A stretch of DNA of 15,441 nucleotides from Methanosarcinaceae archaeon (lineage in GTDB: Archaea > Halobacteriota > Methanosarcinia > Methanosarcinales > Methanosarcinaceae): contig DQIO01000334.1 of NCBI GenBank assembly GCA_020793555.1, positions 1 to 15,441 of the forward strand, in the 5' to 3' direction. Under the pieces are notes generated by a model, which was not told the DNA's origin, did no database searches, and saw only the letters and a list, made by a program, of their open reading frames with translations. The number at the start of each line of letters is the position of its first letter. Position 1 is the stretch's first letter. A program made the position numbers and the translations under genes. Positions 1 through 6,826 of this stretch are shown piece after piece.

Positions 1-40
1 ATGAACTTTCGGAGAAGCTTGACATTAATCCACGAAACAC

Positions 41-169
41 CACCCAAGCACCCATCTCCACTTAACACCCAAAAACCGCCGAAAGAATAGAAAAGCGCCT
101 GCCACCCCCAAACCACAAGGCTGGGCGGAGCAGAACAAAACGAACAACTTGGCAGAGTTCATTAATTAA
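41..169. repeat. Degenerate copy of the ~220-bp palindromic repeat (copy 1)
   Basis: This stretch matches the full copy at 1572-1746 base for base over much of its length, including shared blocks such as CACCCAAGCA, CCATCTCCACTT, AAAAGCGCCTGCCAC and GGGCGGAGCAGA. It lacks the first part of the left arm and most of the G-rich right arm: after the GGCAGAGTT block at 151-159 it jumps to ATTAATTAA (161-169), the counterpart of the ATCAATTAA that ends other copies. It is therefore a worn or internally deleted unit. No open frame of interest crosses it. Confidence 0.8.
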
Positions 170-225
170 ATAACTCCTAAATTATATTTCAGCCGGAGCC
201 CCCCACCTGCCTCCATACACACCCA
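161..225. repeat. Left-arm fragment of the repeat, abutting the 3' end of the DUF1016 gene
   Basis: The bases from ATTAATTAAATAACTCC through ACACCCA correspond to the left arm of the full unit (1515-1573 region), with the shared order TTAAATAAC-CTCCTAA-TTATATTT-AGCC-GAGCCC. The match stops at about 225. The rest of this unit appears to continue at 1400, on the other side of the DUF1016 gene. The gene therefore lies between two arms of what would otherwise be one repeat unit. Confidence 0.7.
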
Positions 226-243
226 TAGAAATCTCATAACTCA

Positions 244-1314
244 TTATTTCGCCTCACGAACCGCAATCTGTTCCCGAGCCATACGAATTGCTTCATGCAG
301 TTTTGCCTCAAGCACATTTATCGGCGGTAGATCAGTCAGGTATTCAGCGATGTGTATTCCATTTTCTTCAAGCCGCAAAAGTTCCACATGCTCATAAGAC
401 TTCTCTGCACACAATATAAGTCCCAGCGGCATACTTTCTCCCTCACGCTTCTCATATTTATCGAGCCAGCGCAGGTAAAGCTCCATTTGACCCTTATCTG
501 CTGCTTTAAATTTTCCTAACTTAAGTTCGATGGCGACCAAGCAATGCATCCCGCGATGGTAAAAAAGCAGGTCAATATAGTAGTCCTCATTGTCAATAGT
601 GATCCGCTTCTGGCGAGCCACAAAACTGAAATCAGTGCCAAGTTCCAACAAAAACCGTTCAAGTTCCACAAGGATAGCTGATTCCAAATCCCGTTCGCTG
701 TAGGTGTCAGCAAGACCCAGAAAATCAAGAAGATAAGGGTCACGGAAAACCAGGTCAGGGGTCATACGGTCTTCATCCCGAAGTGTTTCAAGTTCCTGTC
801 TGGCAAGCTGTGCAGGCTTTTTTGATATCGCAGTACGTTCATACAGTATCCCCTGTATTTTGGCATGCAGGGTACGGGTACTCCATCGCTCAACCCGGCA
901 CATTTCTGCATAGAAATCCCGCTTAAGATCGTCTTTGATGTGGATGATCTCTCGAAAATGGGTCCAGCTCAATTGTCCACTCAGTGCGTGGACAATCTGC
1001 TCATCAGAATAAACCTCAGCAAAACGAATCATGTAGAATATATTTGAGCGAGTAAAGCCTTTCCCGTATTCGGAAGTCAATTGTCTACTCAGTGCGGAGA
1101 CAATTTCCTTACCATACTCAGCACGCCCATTCCCAAGGATTTCAACATTAATACGCTTCCCCACATTCCAGTATAATACAACAAGAGCGGCATTTGCGGC
1201 CTGTGCAAATTGGGATTTTGTTGACTCTATAAGCCCTCTGATATCCTCTATTAATCTCCCATCCACAAAAACAGATGGATCATTATTGTTAGTGACCATA
1301 TTCACGTCAATCAT
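244..1314 (-). CDS. DUF1016/YhcG-family PD-(D/E)XK nuclease
   Basis: This 356-residue protein has the two-part layout of the YhcG/DUF1016 family. The N-terminal helical region (about 20-160) carries family-like segments such as LYWNVGKRI (47-55) and SWTHFREI (116-123). The C-terminal PD-(D/E)XK nuclease fold (about 185-345) has catalytic candidates D248 (in YYIDLLFYHR) and E263/K265 (in AIELKLG). Members occur in defence islands and beside restriction-modification genes, but their targets are mostly unknown. The length is normal for the family and no lesion is seen. There is no ribosome site before the ATG at 1314. An AT-rich TTTAAATAA box at about 1321-1331 would suit a leaderless transcript, possibly starting at the second Met (1299). 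The gene is nested between arms of a repeat and has the same orientation as the methyltransferase operon, about 460 bp beyond its end, so it could be an associated effector or an independent cargo gene. Confidence 0.88.
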   Translation of the reverse strand: MIDVNMVTNNNDPSVFVDGRLIEDIRGLIESTKSQFAQAANAALVVLYWNVGKRINVEILGNGRAEYGKEIVSALSRQLTSEYGKGFTRSNIFYMIRFAEVYSDEQIVHALSGQLSWTHFREIIHIKDDLKRDFYAEMCRVERWSTRTLHAKIQGILYERTAISKKPAQLARQELETLRDEDRMTPDLVFRDPYLLDFLGLADTYSERDLESAILVELERFLLELGTDFSFVARQKRITIDNEDYYIDLLFYHRGMHCLVAIELKLGKFKAADKGQMELYLRWLDKYEKREGESMPLGLILCAEKSYEHVELLRLEENGIHIAEYLTDLPPINVLEAKLHEAIRMAREQIAVREAK

Positions 1315-1399
1315 TTCTTTTTATTTAAAATTCTTTTGTATTGGTCATTGAAGACTAAGTGCCAACAATGAGTAAGAAATACTGGATATGAAAGAATCA
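1315..1399. promoter_or_regulatory. Upstream region of the DUF1016 gene, candidate TATA box
   Basis: The 85 bases between the DUF1016 start and the repeat arm at 1400 are AT-rich and non-coding. On the minus strand, TTTTAAATAAA lies about 10-20 bases before the ATG at 1314 and about 25 bases before the in-frame ATG at 1299. That spacing would fit a TATA box driving a leaderless mRNA from the second Met. This is inference from spacing only. Confidence 0.3.
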
Positions 1400-1522
1400 A
1401 AAAGCGCCTGCCACCCCCACACCACAAGGCTGGGCGGAGCAGAACAGGATGAGCACACGGGCAGAGTGAAGGCGAGAGTGGAGCAGGAGTGGTGAAGAAA
1501 GTGTGGGGGCTGGAATCAATTA
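1400..1522. repeat. Right-arm part of the repeat unit interrupted by the DUF1016 gene (copy 2)
   Basis: It begins with AAAAGCGCCTGCCAC and runs through ACCACAAGGC, GGGCGGAGCAGA, ACGGGCAG, GTGGAGCAGGA and GGGGGCTGGAATCAATTA. The same order occurs at 1622-1745, 222 bp further on. Its plus strand is strongly G+A-rich, whereas the left arms are C-rich, so a whole unit can fold back on itself. The left arm belonging to this unit is at 161-225, separated by the nuclease gene. Confidence 0.8.
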
Positions 1523-1532
1523 AATAACCTCC

Positions 1533-1745
1533 TAATTATATTTTAGCCTGAGCCCACCATCTACAAACACCCACCCAAGCATCCATCTCCACTTCACACC
1601 CAAAGCCCGCCGGAATATTCGAAAAGCGCCTGCCACTCCTCACACCACAAGGCCGGGCGGAGCAGATCAGGCCGGGCACACGGGCAGGGTGAAGGCGTGG
1701 GTGGAGCAGGAAAGTTGAAGATGGAATGGGGGCTAGAATCAATTA
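1533..1745. repeat. Full copy of the palindromic non-coding repeat, MITE-like (copy 3)
   Basis: This is the most complete unit. The left end TAATTATATTTTAGCC (1533-1548) is an imperfect inverted match to the right end GGCTAGAATCAATTA (1731-1745). Further in, CCATCT on the left pairs with AGATGG on the right, and CTCCAC/TTCAC on the left pair with GTGAA/GTGGAG on the right. The unit could form a long imperfect hairpin as DNA or RNA. It is bordered on both sides by ATCAATTAA (1515-1523 and 1738-1746). The structure suggests a miniature inverted-repeat element or a structured intergenic repeat. No transposase is present in the window, so mobility is only an inference. Confidence 0.65.
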
Positions 1746-1770
1746 ATATCAAAATTGTTTATTTCGTTAA

Positions 1771-2169
1771 CTAATAATTCAATCTTTTTTCTCTATTATT
1801 TTTACTTTTTATTTCGCATTGCCATATAATAATTACTTTCCAACCTTCCTTTTTTAGTTTTGCTATATTTTTTTCATCGCGGAAAATATTATCTAATATC
1901 TTTACCTTCCAAGTTTGTAAATTTGTTTTTGGAAGTTTTGCAGCTTTGCAATTTTCATGACCATGCCAGAAGCAGCCATTTACAAAAATTATTGTATGAT
2001 ATTTCGGTAAAACAATATCAGGTGTACCAGGATATCTATTATCATTTATTCGATATCTGAATCCTTTCGAGAATAAGAATTTTCGAACAATTATTTCGGG
2101 TTTTGTCTATTTTCCCCGAATCTTGGACATTATTTTACTTCTTTTTTCTTTTGAATAAATATCAGTTAT
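1771..2169 (-). pseudogene. vsr: Vsr-type very-short-patch-repair endonuclease, with ATA start and in-frame amber
   Basis: Translating the minus strand from 2169 gives a 132-codon Vsr-like product with one internal TAG. Family landmarks are clear: YSKEKRSKIMSKIRGK, then the TAG, then TKPE; YPGTPDIVLPKY, whose Asp matches the catalytic Asp of E. coli Vsr; IFVNGCFWHGHENC with the Trp-His pair and zinc-ligand-type Cys/His; RDEKN; and KEGWKVIIIW. The family normally has Asn, Asp or Gly at the TAG position (2107-2109) and starts at the Met of MTDIYSKE; here that codon is ATA (2167-2169), five bases after a GGGGGA ribosome-site-like box (2175-2180). It follows the receiver gene by 29 bp and is the fourth gene of the methyltransferase operon. 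Two lesions suggest decay. Alternatively, the TAG could encode pyrrolysine, as many Methanosarcinaceae do, with initiation at ATA or the ATG at 2130. The catalytic part after the TAG is intact. Confidence 0.9.
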
Positions 2170-2174
2170 ATTTG

Positions 2175-2180
2175 TCCCCC
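2175..2180 (-). promoter_or_regulatory. Ribosome-site-like GGGGGA in front of the vsr remnant
   Basis: On the minus strand GGGGGA lies five bases before the ATA codon at 2169. The preceding two genes of the operon have GAGGGG-type sites three to four bases before their ATG codons. The matching position supports the idea that ATA replaced an original ATG start here. Confidence 0.5.
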
Positions 2181-2198
2181 ACAATGTTTAATATCCAT

Positions 2199-3827
2199 TT
2201 ATGTTCGACGCAACCATTCAGATTCATCTAGACCTACACGGGAAATACTCGCAGCAAAATCATTAGCGATTCTTTGAGCATGTTGATTTTTAAGTTCCGA
2301 AATCCATTTGAATCTTGATTCATCTGTTGTTTCAAAAATGTAATCACTACCCTCTCTTTCTGCTCTAACGATTTGATCGTCTCCGTAATTGGATGAAAAA
2401 TTAAAATGCATTAAGTCATATATTTTTTGGTTTACCTTCAATTTTTCATAGTTACTATCGTCTATTTTTACGACTATGTCAGATTTAACATTTTCACTAA
2501 CTTTCTCCAAGGGAAGAAAGGAAAAAATCCTATTATCTTCGATTCTGACACAATCACATCTAGGTTGAATGCAAAGCAAATATTTTTCACTTTCATTCGG
2601 ATCACCAGACTCTTTTTTCAGAATAGTACCTAAAGTTAATATCGGATTTCGATCTCCGCCATATCGGTTTTTTATAGATGTGAGGATTGCGAATTTATAA
2701 TCAAGTTCTTGAAAATCCTCATCCTCATCACAGAAAGTCTGAGTTAATTTACTATGAACATTATTCTTAAAATTATTCCGTTTTTTACTGGACACACGTG
2801 ATTCCCAACCAGATTTTTCAATTCCGATTCTTTGACATTTACGTATATCCTCACATGTCAATTCAATATCTCCCCATGATCCATTTAATGAATATGAATT
2901 TTCACTTTTATTCATTCTAAGCCATGCGTCAATCGCATTGATATTTGCGACATTCCCCACTTCATAATTATCAAGAAGTGAGTGGAATTCGGAAGCGACA
3001 ATATCAACAGCAAGATTCTTTGCATCATCAGGAATGGGAAGCAAGGCCCTATGTGCCAAATATGATGGATCAATCTTAGATTCTAAATTACTTAAAAAAA
3101 GATGTGTATTGTCTCTGAGAACTGACAGTGATTCAATTGCTACATTCGAGACTAATCCCGATGTAATTTTTGCGAATTCAGTACTGAGTCTTTCAGGCAA
3201 ATCCGTAATTGAAAGAATTCGCTCCTCGCAACCAGGATTTACTATTGTTTCCTCTTTAGCGAAAATTGCAATTCTTAAATGATCTTTCTGAAAGGCAAAA
3301 TCATTGTCATCTGAACTAAAATCAATATCAAATTTTTCCGTTATTTTTTCTTTAATAGAGGCTGAAATGGAATCTATATCTGGTTCTCCAGTATAAATTA
3401 TAATTAATCTTAATCGTAAATATTTGGAGTCATCTAAAGAAATCAACATATTAATAATTTCTCTGGCTGTTTCGCCACTATCATTATTTATGTCCCAATC
3501 TAAAATAAAAACATCTGCTCTTTTTGCGGATTGTTTAACATACTCTATTGTATTATCTCCTTCATTCGGCTTTAAAACCGAACATATCATCCCCTTTGAT
3601 GCAAATTCATCCGTTACTTTTTTTGCATTTAATGTATGAGCACTTCGGTGAATTTCCTCTTGACTACCCTTTTCCTTTTTAGCCATTCGTTTGGGTGGAG
3701 TTAATGCTGTAGGTTGTTGTATTTCTTTGTATATTGCCTGATCATCCACAAATACAACGGTATGTAAGAACCTTTTTGCAACTTCTGTCGATAAATCCAT
3801 GAAATCTGGTGAATGACTTTCTGGCAT
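2199..3827 (-). CDS. Receiver-domain protein of the methyltransferase/GHKL operon
   Basis: The 542-residue protein begins with a divergent response-regulator receiver domain (about 20-195). It has the full set of phosphorylation-site residues: acidic pair D28-D29 after a hydrophobic strand (VVFVDDQ), candidate phospho-acceptor D110 (VFILDWD), T146 (IIIYTGE) and K191 (IAIFAKEE). About 30-45 extra residues are inserted after the first strand. The remaining ~350 residues are not a DNA-binding output domain that I recognise; they contain a conserved-looking QPRCDCVRI segment followed by FSFLPLEK. The fold resembles the receiver family Pfam calls Response_reg_2 (from memory, not searched). Its ATG overlaps the TAA of the GHKL gene by one base, with GAGGGGG just upstream, so the two proteins are translationally coupled. 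I infer that it is the phospho-acceptor partner of the GHKL protein. No nuclease motif is visible in it. Confidence 0.8.
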   Translation of the reverse strand: MPESHSPDFMDLSTEVAKRFLHTVVFVDDQAIYKEIQQPTALTPPKRMAKKEKGSQEEIHRSAHTLNAKKVTDEFASKGMICSVLKPNEGDNTIEYVKQSAKRADVFILDWDINNDSGETAREIINMLISLDDSKYLRLRLIIIYTGEPDIDSISASIKEKITEKFDIDFSSDDNDFAFQKDHLRIAIFAKEETIVNPGCEERILSITDLPERLSTEFAKITSGLVSNVAIESLSVLRDNTHLFLSNLESKIDPSYLAHRALLPIPDDAKNLAVDIVASEFHSLLDNYEVGNVANINAIDAWLRMNKSENSYSLNGSWGDIELTCEDIRKCQRIGIEKSGWESRVSSKKRNNFKNNVHSKLTQTFCDEDEDFQELDYKFAILTSIKNRYGGDRNPILTLGTILKKESGDPNESEKYLLCIQPRCDCVRIEDNRIFSFLPLEKVSENVKSDIVVKIDDSNYEKLKVNQKIYDLMHFNFSSNYGDDQIVRAEREGSDYIFETTDESRFKWISELKNQHAQRIANDFAASISRVGLDESEWLRRT

Positions 3828-6817
3828 TATTCCCCCTCAAAATTCTGATTTTGAATCGATTCGATTCGGAATGTAACTCCTTTCTCGAGTCGAGGGGAAG
3901 CTACACATATTCGATAACCAACTTTTGACAAAACTTCTTTAGAAATATGAAGCCCTAATCCTCTTCCACTGGGTTTTCTTGTGAAACCTTGCTCGAATAT
4001 ATTTTCATAATCTCTTGAAGAAATCTCAGGACCATTATTTGAAATAGAAAATCCCATCTCATCAGCATCAAGAACTATTTTTCTAGGGATGGGATGGTCT
4101 TTTAGCCAAAAAATTGCATTATCGACAACGTTAACAAATACAGGATAAAATGTCGAAGGATATCCGATTATTTTTTTTTTCAAAAAAGCACTGGATGATT
4201 CAAGATCGATGTTGTGCCTTTTTATACGTTCTGAAAAAATATCTTCGATGAATTTTTTTATTTCATTCCCTGTTATTTCGACTTCATTTCGGTATAATCT
4301 TCGATTCAATGGTGTGAATAAAGTCAAATAACCATCCAAATGTTCGAAATTTGCACGAATATCTGTATATAACGGACTTAAGTTTTCATTCAAATCAGCC
4401 CATGCCTTAAGTTCTCTAATGCTTTTACGAATTGATTTGACTGTTCCGCTAAATTCATGATGAATTACTCCGATTGCCAATCCTAATTGACTAAGCTCAA
4501 GATCCTGATCTGCTCTTTCTCTGAGTGAAATCAGTTCCTCTTCAATTGCTTCCGTAATGTCCGAAGAAGTAATGATTTCCCCCTTTTCGTCTTGAGTCCA
4601 AGTTATATTATCAAGTTGTGTCTGTATACTTTCAAGTATCTCCTTATTCCTTTCCGCTTCAGACATTATTTTTGATTCAAGTTTTGACCTTTCTAAAACC
4701 AAATTGGCATCGTCCATTTCTGAAATATCAATCTTCGCAAATTCACTCATTACTTCTTTAACATCATCCTCCATTTCCACAATTATCTCTTTAGTTAGTG
4801 CGATTACTTTATTGCTGACTTCATTAAGACTCTCACGAATTTCACGGGTCTCCGAACTAGTCGTTTTTCTTGTATCTTCTATAATCTCGTTCAAAGCTTG
4901 CTCTAATCTTCGTCTTCGATCTACTGAAAAGTTGTATTCATTTTCAGCATTTCGGGCGATTTCTTCAATCCTTTCGTATGCAGGGACAAAAAGAGAACTT
5001 TCAAGTGTTTTAACTTCTTTCAAATATGCATCCCAATCTATTCGAATCTTATTTCCGATTGCAAATCCTTTGGAACGAACAACCTTATACTTTTCACGTA
5101 AATTACTAAGCTTTTTCCGTGCGGACGATTCGGCATTTAGAAATGCTTGGGAAGAATCATCAGGATTTATTATTTCCGAAGCGACTTTTAAGTCACGTTC
5201 CAGTGTATCCGATAATAGTTGAATTTCTTTTTGCGGTTCACCCAATTGTATTTGCTGGAAAAATCGCTCCAAATCTTCAATTAATTTGTTCTTTTTCGCT
5301 GTAGCCTTTTTGTCTCGTTCTTTTTTTGCAAAATGTAATTTCGTAAGTTCTATTCTGGTAGTGCCCCAAATTTCTGATTTCGGACCTCCCCCCTCCCTGA
5401 AAAAGTCAGCCGCCAATTGCACGAAAAAATTTTCACCTATTTCTTTGAATTGTCTATATGCTTTATTTTCTATGAAACCTTCACGTCCTGCCTTTTCGAT
5501 TAAATTCGGATTATTTTCACGTGAGATTTCTATAACTCCGAACATACGACGATACGAAAAGAAATAATATGCAGCACCTAAAGTTCTTCTTTTTTCAATA
5601 TTTAAAAAATCAACGTCTGAATCGCCGTAAGGTAATATTCTGATATCATTTTTATAAATATAAAGACCACCCAAATTGTTTACTTTACCCATAATAAGTG
5701 CATGTTCGTCCGGTGGTAATTTTGATTGACTTAATGCTCCTTGAATATAAGCCAAATTTATTTTGAAAGGACCACATGATGTCTTTTTACCCCTTGATCC
5801 ATTCCAAGGAATAATATGTTCATTTGATTCTTCACCATATACTGTAACAATACCTTTGAATTGGCCATATTCATCAAAAACACCTTTAAAGTGATGATCT
5901 GCCTTTCGAAATTCGTCTGGTGTAAAAAAATCCGAATCACTAATCAATTCATCATAAAAATCATCGGTTTTATGGTCCCTGAAACTTGCTGTTATACTCG
6001 GGTCTTTAGTCTCAGGTGTCATGGTATTTGTAAAACCCATCAACATCTTTCTCAGAGGAGATGCTTTATTCCCAGATTTATCGCCATCAATAGACAATTG
6101 GAGCATCTCATCAGCAGGAAGTATGTAAAAATGAGTGCCATGCCCTTCTCCAGTCAAACTCGGCTCCCCGAGATATTCATCCATCTCTTTTGGATCTAAA
6201 TCAAAGGTATTCAATTGTTTAATCAATTTCTCAGCGACTTCGGTCGAAATTTGTTCTTGTGTTTCCAAAATATTAACGTTCGAAATTACTTCATCGACCA
6301 TATCTTTAATGTCATCTCTTCCCGGTAAATTATCGTTGGAAAATGTGCGCATCGGAATGACTACTTGGTCTAGATTTATTCCTGGTAGTTCGAAAAGACT
6401 CCAATTAATGAATGTTGCAACCAAATTATGTAATCCTTCGGTTCTTTTTGCTTTTGTAAGTATTAATACTTGAGGTCCTATGGAAGCTATTGCCAATCTT
6501 CCAATCCCTTTTTCACCTAATATCGGTCTTTTCGGTTTGTCAGGATCTTTAGGGGGAGGATTCAATCCTTTGCTACCATCTAATTTGCTTTCTGTGCCTA
6601 ATGTCAACCATCGTTCCTCAAAGTCCTGTTCTGTCATTCCCAAACCGTCATCTCTGAGAACAAAAAGGCCGTCATAACGGTAATAATCAACTTCGACTTT
6701 ATCAGCATACGCATCATGTGCATTTTTAAAAAGTTCACTGATTGCGGTAGGAATTCCTGCGATTTGTTGACGTCCGAGCATATCCAACGTTCTAGCACGT
6801 GCTTTGAATTTAGCCAT
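3827..6817 (-). CDS. Dual-GHKL ATPase: MutL/Hsp90/MORC-like N-terminus fused to a histidine-kinase-like C-terminus
   Basis: The 996-residue soluble protein carries two ATPase modules of the GHKL superfamily. Module 1 (about 15-130, with a transducer-like region after it) shows E28, N32 and D35 in ELFKNAHDA, then DDGLGM (56-61) and GEKGIGRLA (101-109), as in MutL/Hsp90/MORC proteins. Residues about 500-775 are charged and helical, probably coiled coil. Module 2 (about 778-990) has an H-box-like GVIHHEFSG with H786 or H787 as candidate phospho-His, an N-box around N896-N900 (NVVDNAIFWL) and a G2-box GRGLGL (951-956) as in histidine kinases. Its G1 box reads SNNGPEI (926-932), so the usual adenine-binding Asp is Asn. 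No membrane segment or signal peptide is visible. It lies between the methyltransferase and the receiver gene, with overlapping or adjacent ends on both sides. I infer a sensor/ATPase core of a defence system that could pass phosphate to the receiver protein. Confidence 0.85.
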   Translation of the reverse strand: MAKFKARARTLDMLGRQQIAGIPTAISELFKNAHDAYADKVEVDYYRYDGLFVLRDDGLGMTEQDFEERWLTLGTESKLDGSKGLNPPPKDPDKPKRPILGEKGIGRLAIASIGPQVLILTKAKRTEGLHNLVATFINWSLFELPGINLDQVVIPMRTFSNDNLPGRDDIKDMVDEVISNVNILETQEQISTEVAEKLIKQLNTFDLDPKEMDEYLGEPSLTGEGHGTHFYILPADEMLQLSIDGDKSGNKASPLRKMLMGFTNTMTPETKDPSITASFRDHKTDDFYDELISDSDFFTPDEFRKADHHFKGVFDEYGQFKGIVTVYGEESNEHIIPWNGSRGKKTSCGPFKINLAYIQGALSQSKLPPDEHALIMGKVNNLGGLYIYKNDIRILPYGDSDVDFLNIEKRRTLGAAYYFFSYRRMFGVIEISRENNPNLIEKAGREGFIENKAYRQFKEIGENFFVQLAADFFREGGGPKSEIWGTTRIELTKLHFAKKERDKKATAKKNKLIEDLERFFQQIQLGEPQKEIQLLSDTLERDLKVASEIINPDDSSQAFLNAESSARKKLSNLREKYKVVRSKGFAIGNKIRIDWDAYLKEVKTLESSLFVPAYERIEEIARNAENEYNFSVDRRRRLEQALNEIIEDTRKTTSSETREIRESLNEVSNKVIALTKEIIVEMEDDVKEVMSEFAKIDISEMDDANLVLERSKLESKIMSEAERNKEILESIQTQLDNITWTQDEKGEIITSSDITEAIEEELISLRERADQDLELSQLGLAIGVIHHEFSGTVKSIRKSIRELKAWADLNENLSPLYTDIRANFEHLDGYLTLFTPLNRRLYRNEVEITGNEIKKFIEDIFSERIKRHNIDLESSSAFLKKKIIGYPSTFYPVFVNVVDNAIFWLKDHPIPRKIVLDADEMGFSISNNGPEISSRDYENIFEQGFTRKPSGRGLGLHISKEVLSKVGYRICVASPRLEKGVTFRIESIQNQNFEGE
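3832..3838 (-). promoter_or_regulatory. GAGGGGG ribosome site coupling the GHKL and receiver genes
   Basis: GAGGGGG on the minus strand lies inside the last codons of the GHKL gene, four bases before the receiver-gene ATG. The TAA stop and ATG share one base (TAATG), so ribosomes can pass directly from one gene to the next. Confidence 0.75.
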
Positions 6818-6820
6818 AAT

Positions 6821-6826
6821 CCCCTC
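6821..6826 (-). promoter_or_regulatory. GAGGGG ribosome site coupling the methyltransferase and GHKL genes
   Basis: GAGGGG on the minus strand overlaps the TGA stop of the methyltransferase (6825-6827) and precedes the GHKL ATG at 6817 by three bases. This supports co-translation of the two genes and fixes the GHKL start. Confidence 0.75.

Noticed and set aside
1536..1742. Minus-strand 68-codon open frame within the repeat
   Set aside because: It follows the repeat exactly, has a low-complexity Pro/Arg/Cys-rich product, and is not open in the equivalent positions of the other copies; it is chance coding over a G+C-rich repeat.
41..1745. CRISPR array
   Set aside because: The repeated units are over 200 bp, imperfect and without unique spacers of constant length.
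1860..2060. Plus-strand 66-codon open frame
   Set aside because: It lies opposite the Vsr reading frame, which has clear family motifs; the plus-strand product has none.
1771..2169. Firm claim that vsr encodes a pyrrolysine protein
   Set aside because: The ATA at the expected start points to decay as well, and no pyl gene is in the window; kept only as a hypothesis.
4704..5222. Plus-strand 172-codon open frame inside the GHKL gene
   Set aside because: It is antisense to the coiled-coil region, with a Ser/Leu-rich product typical of a shadow of Glu/Lys-rich coding sequence.
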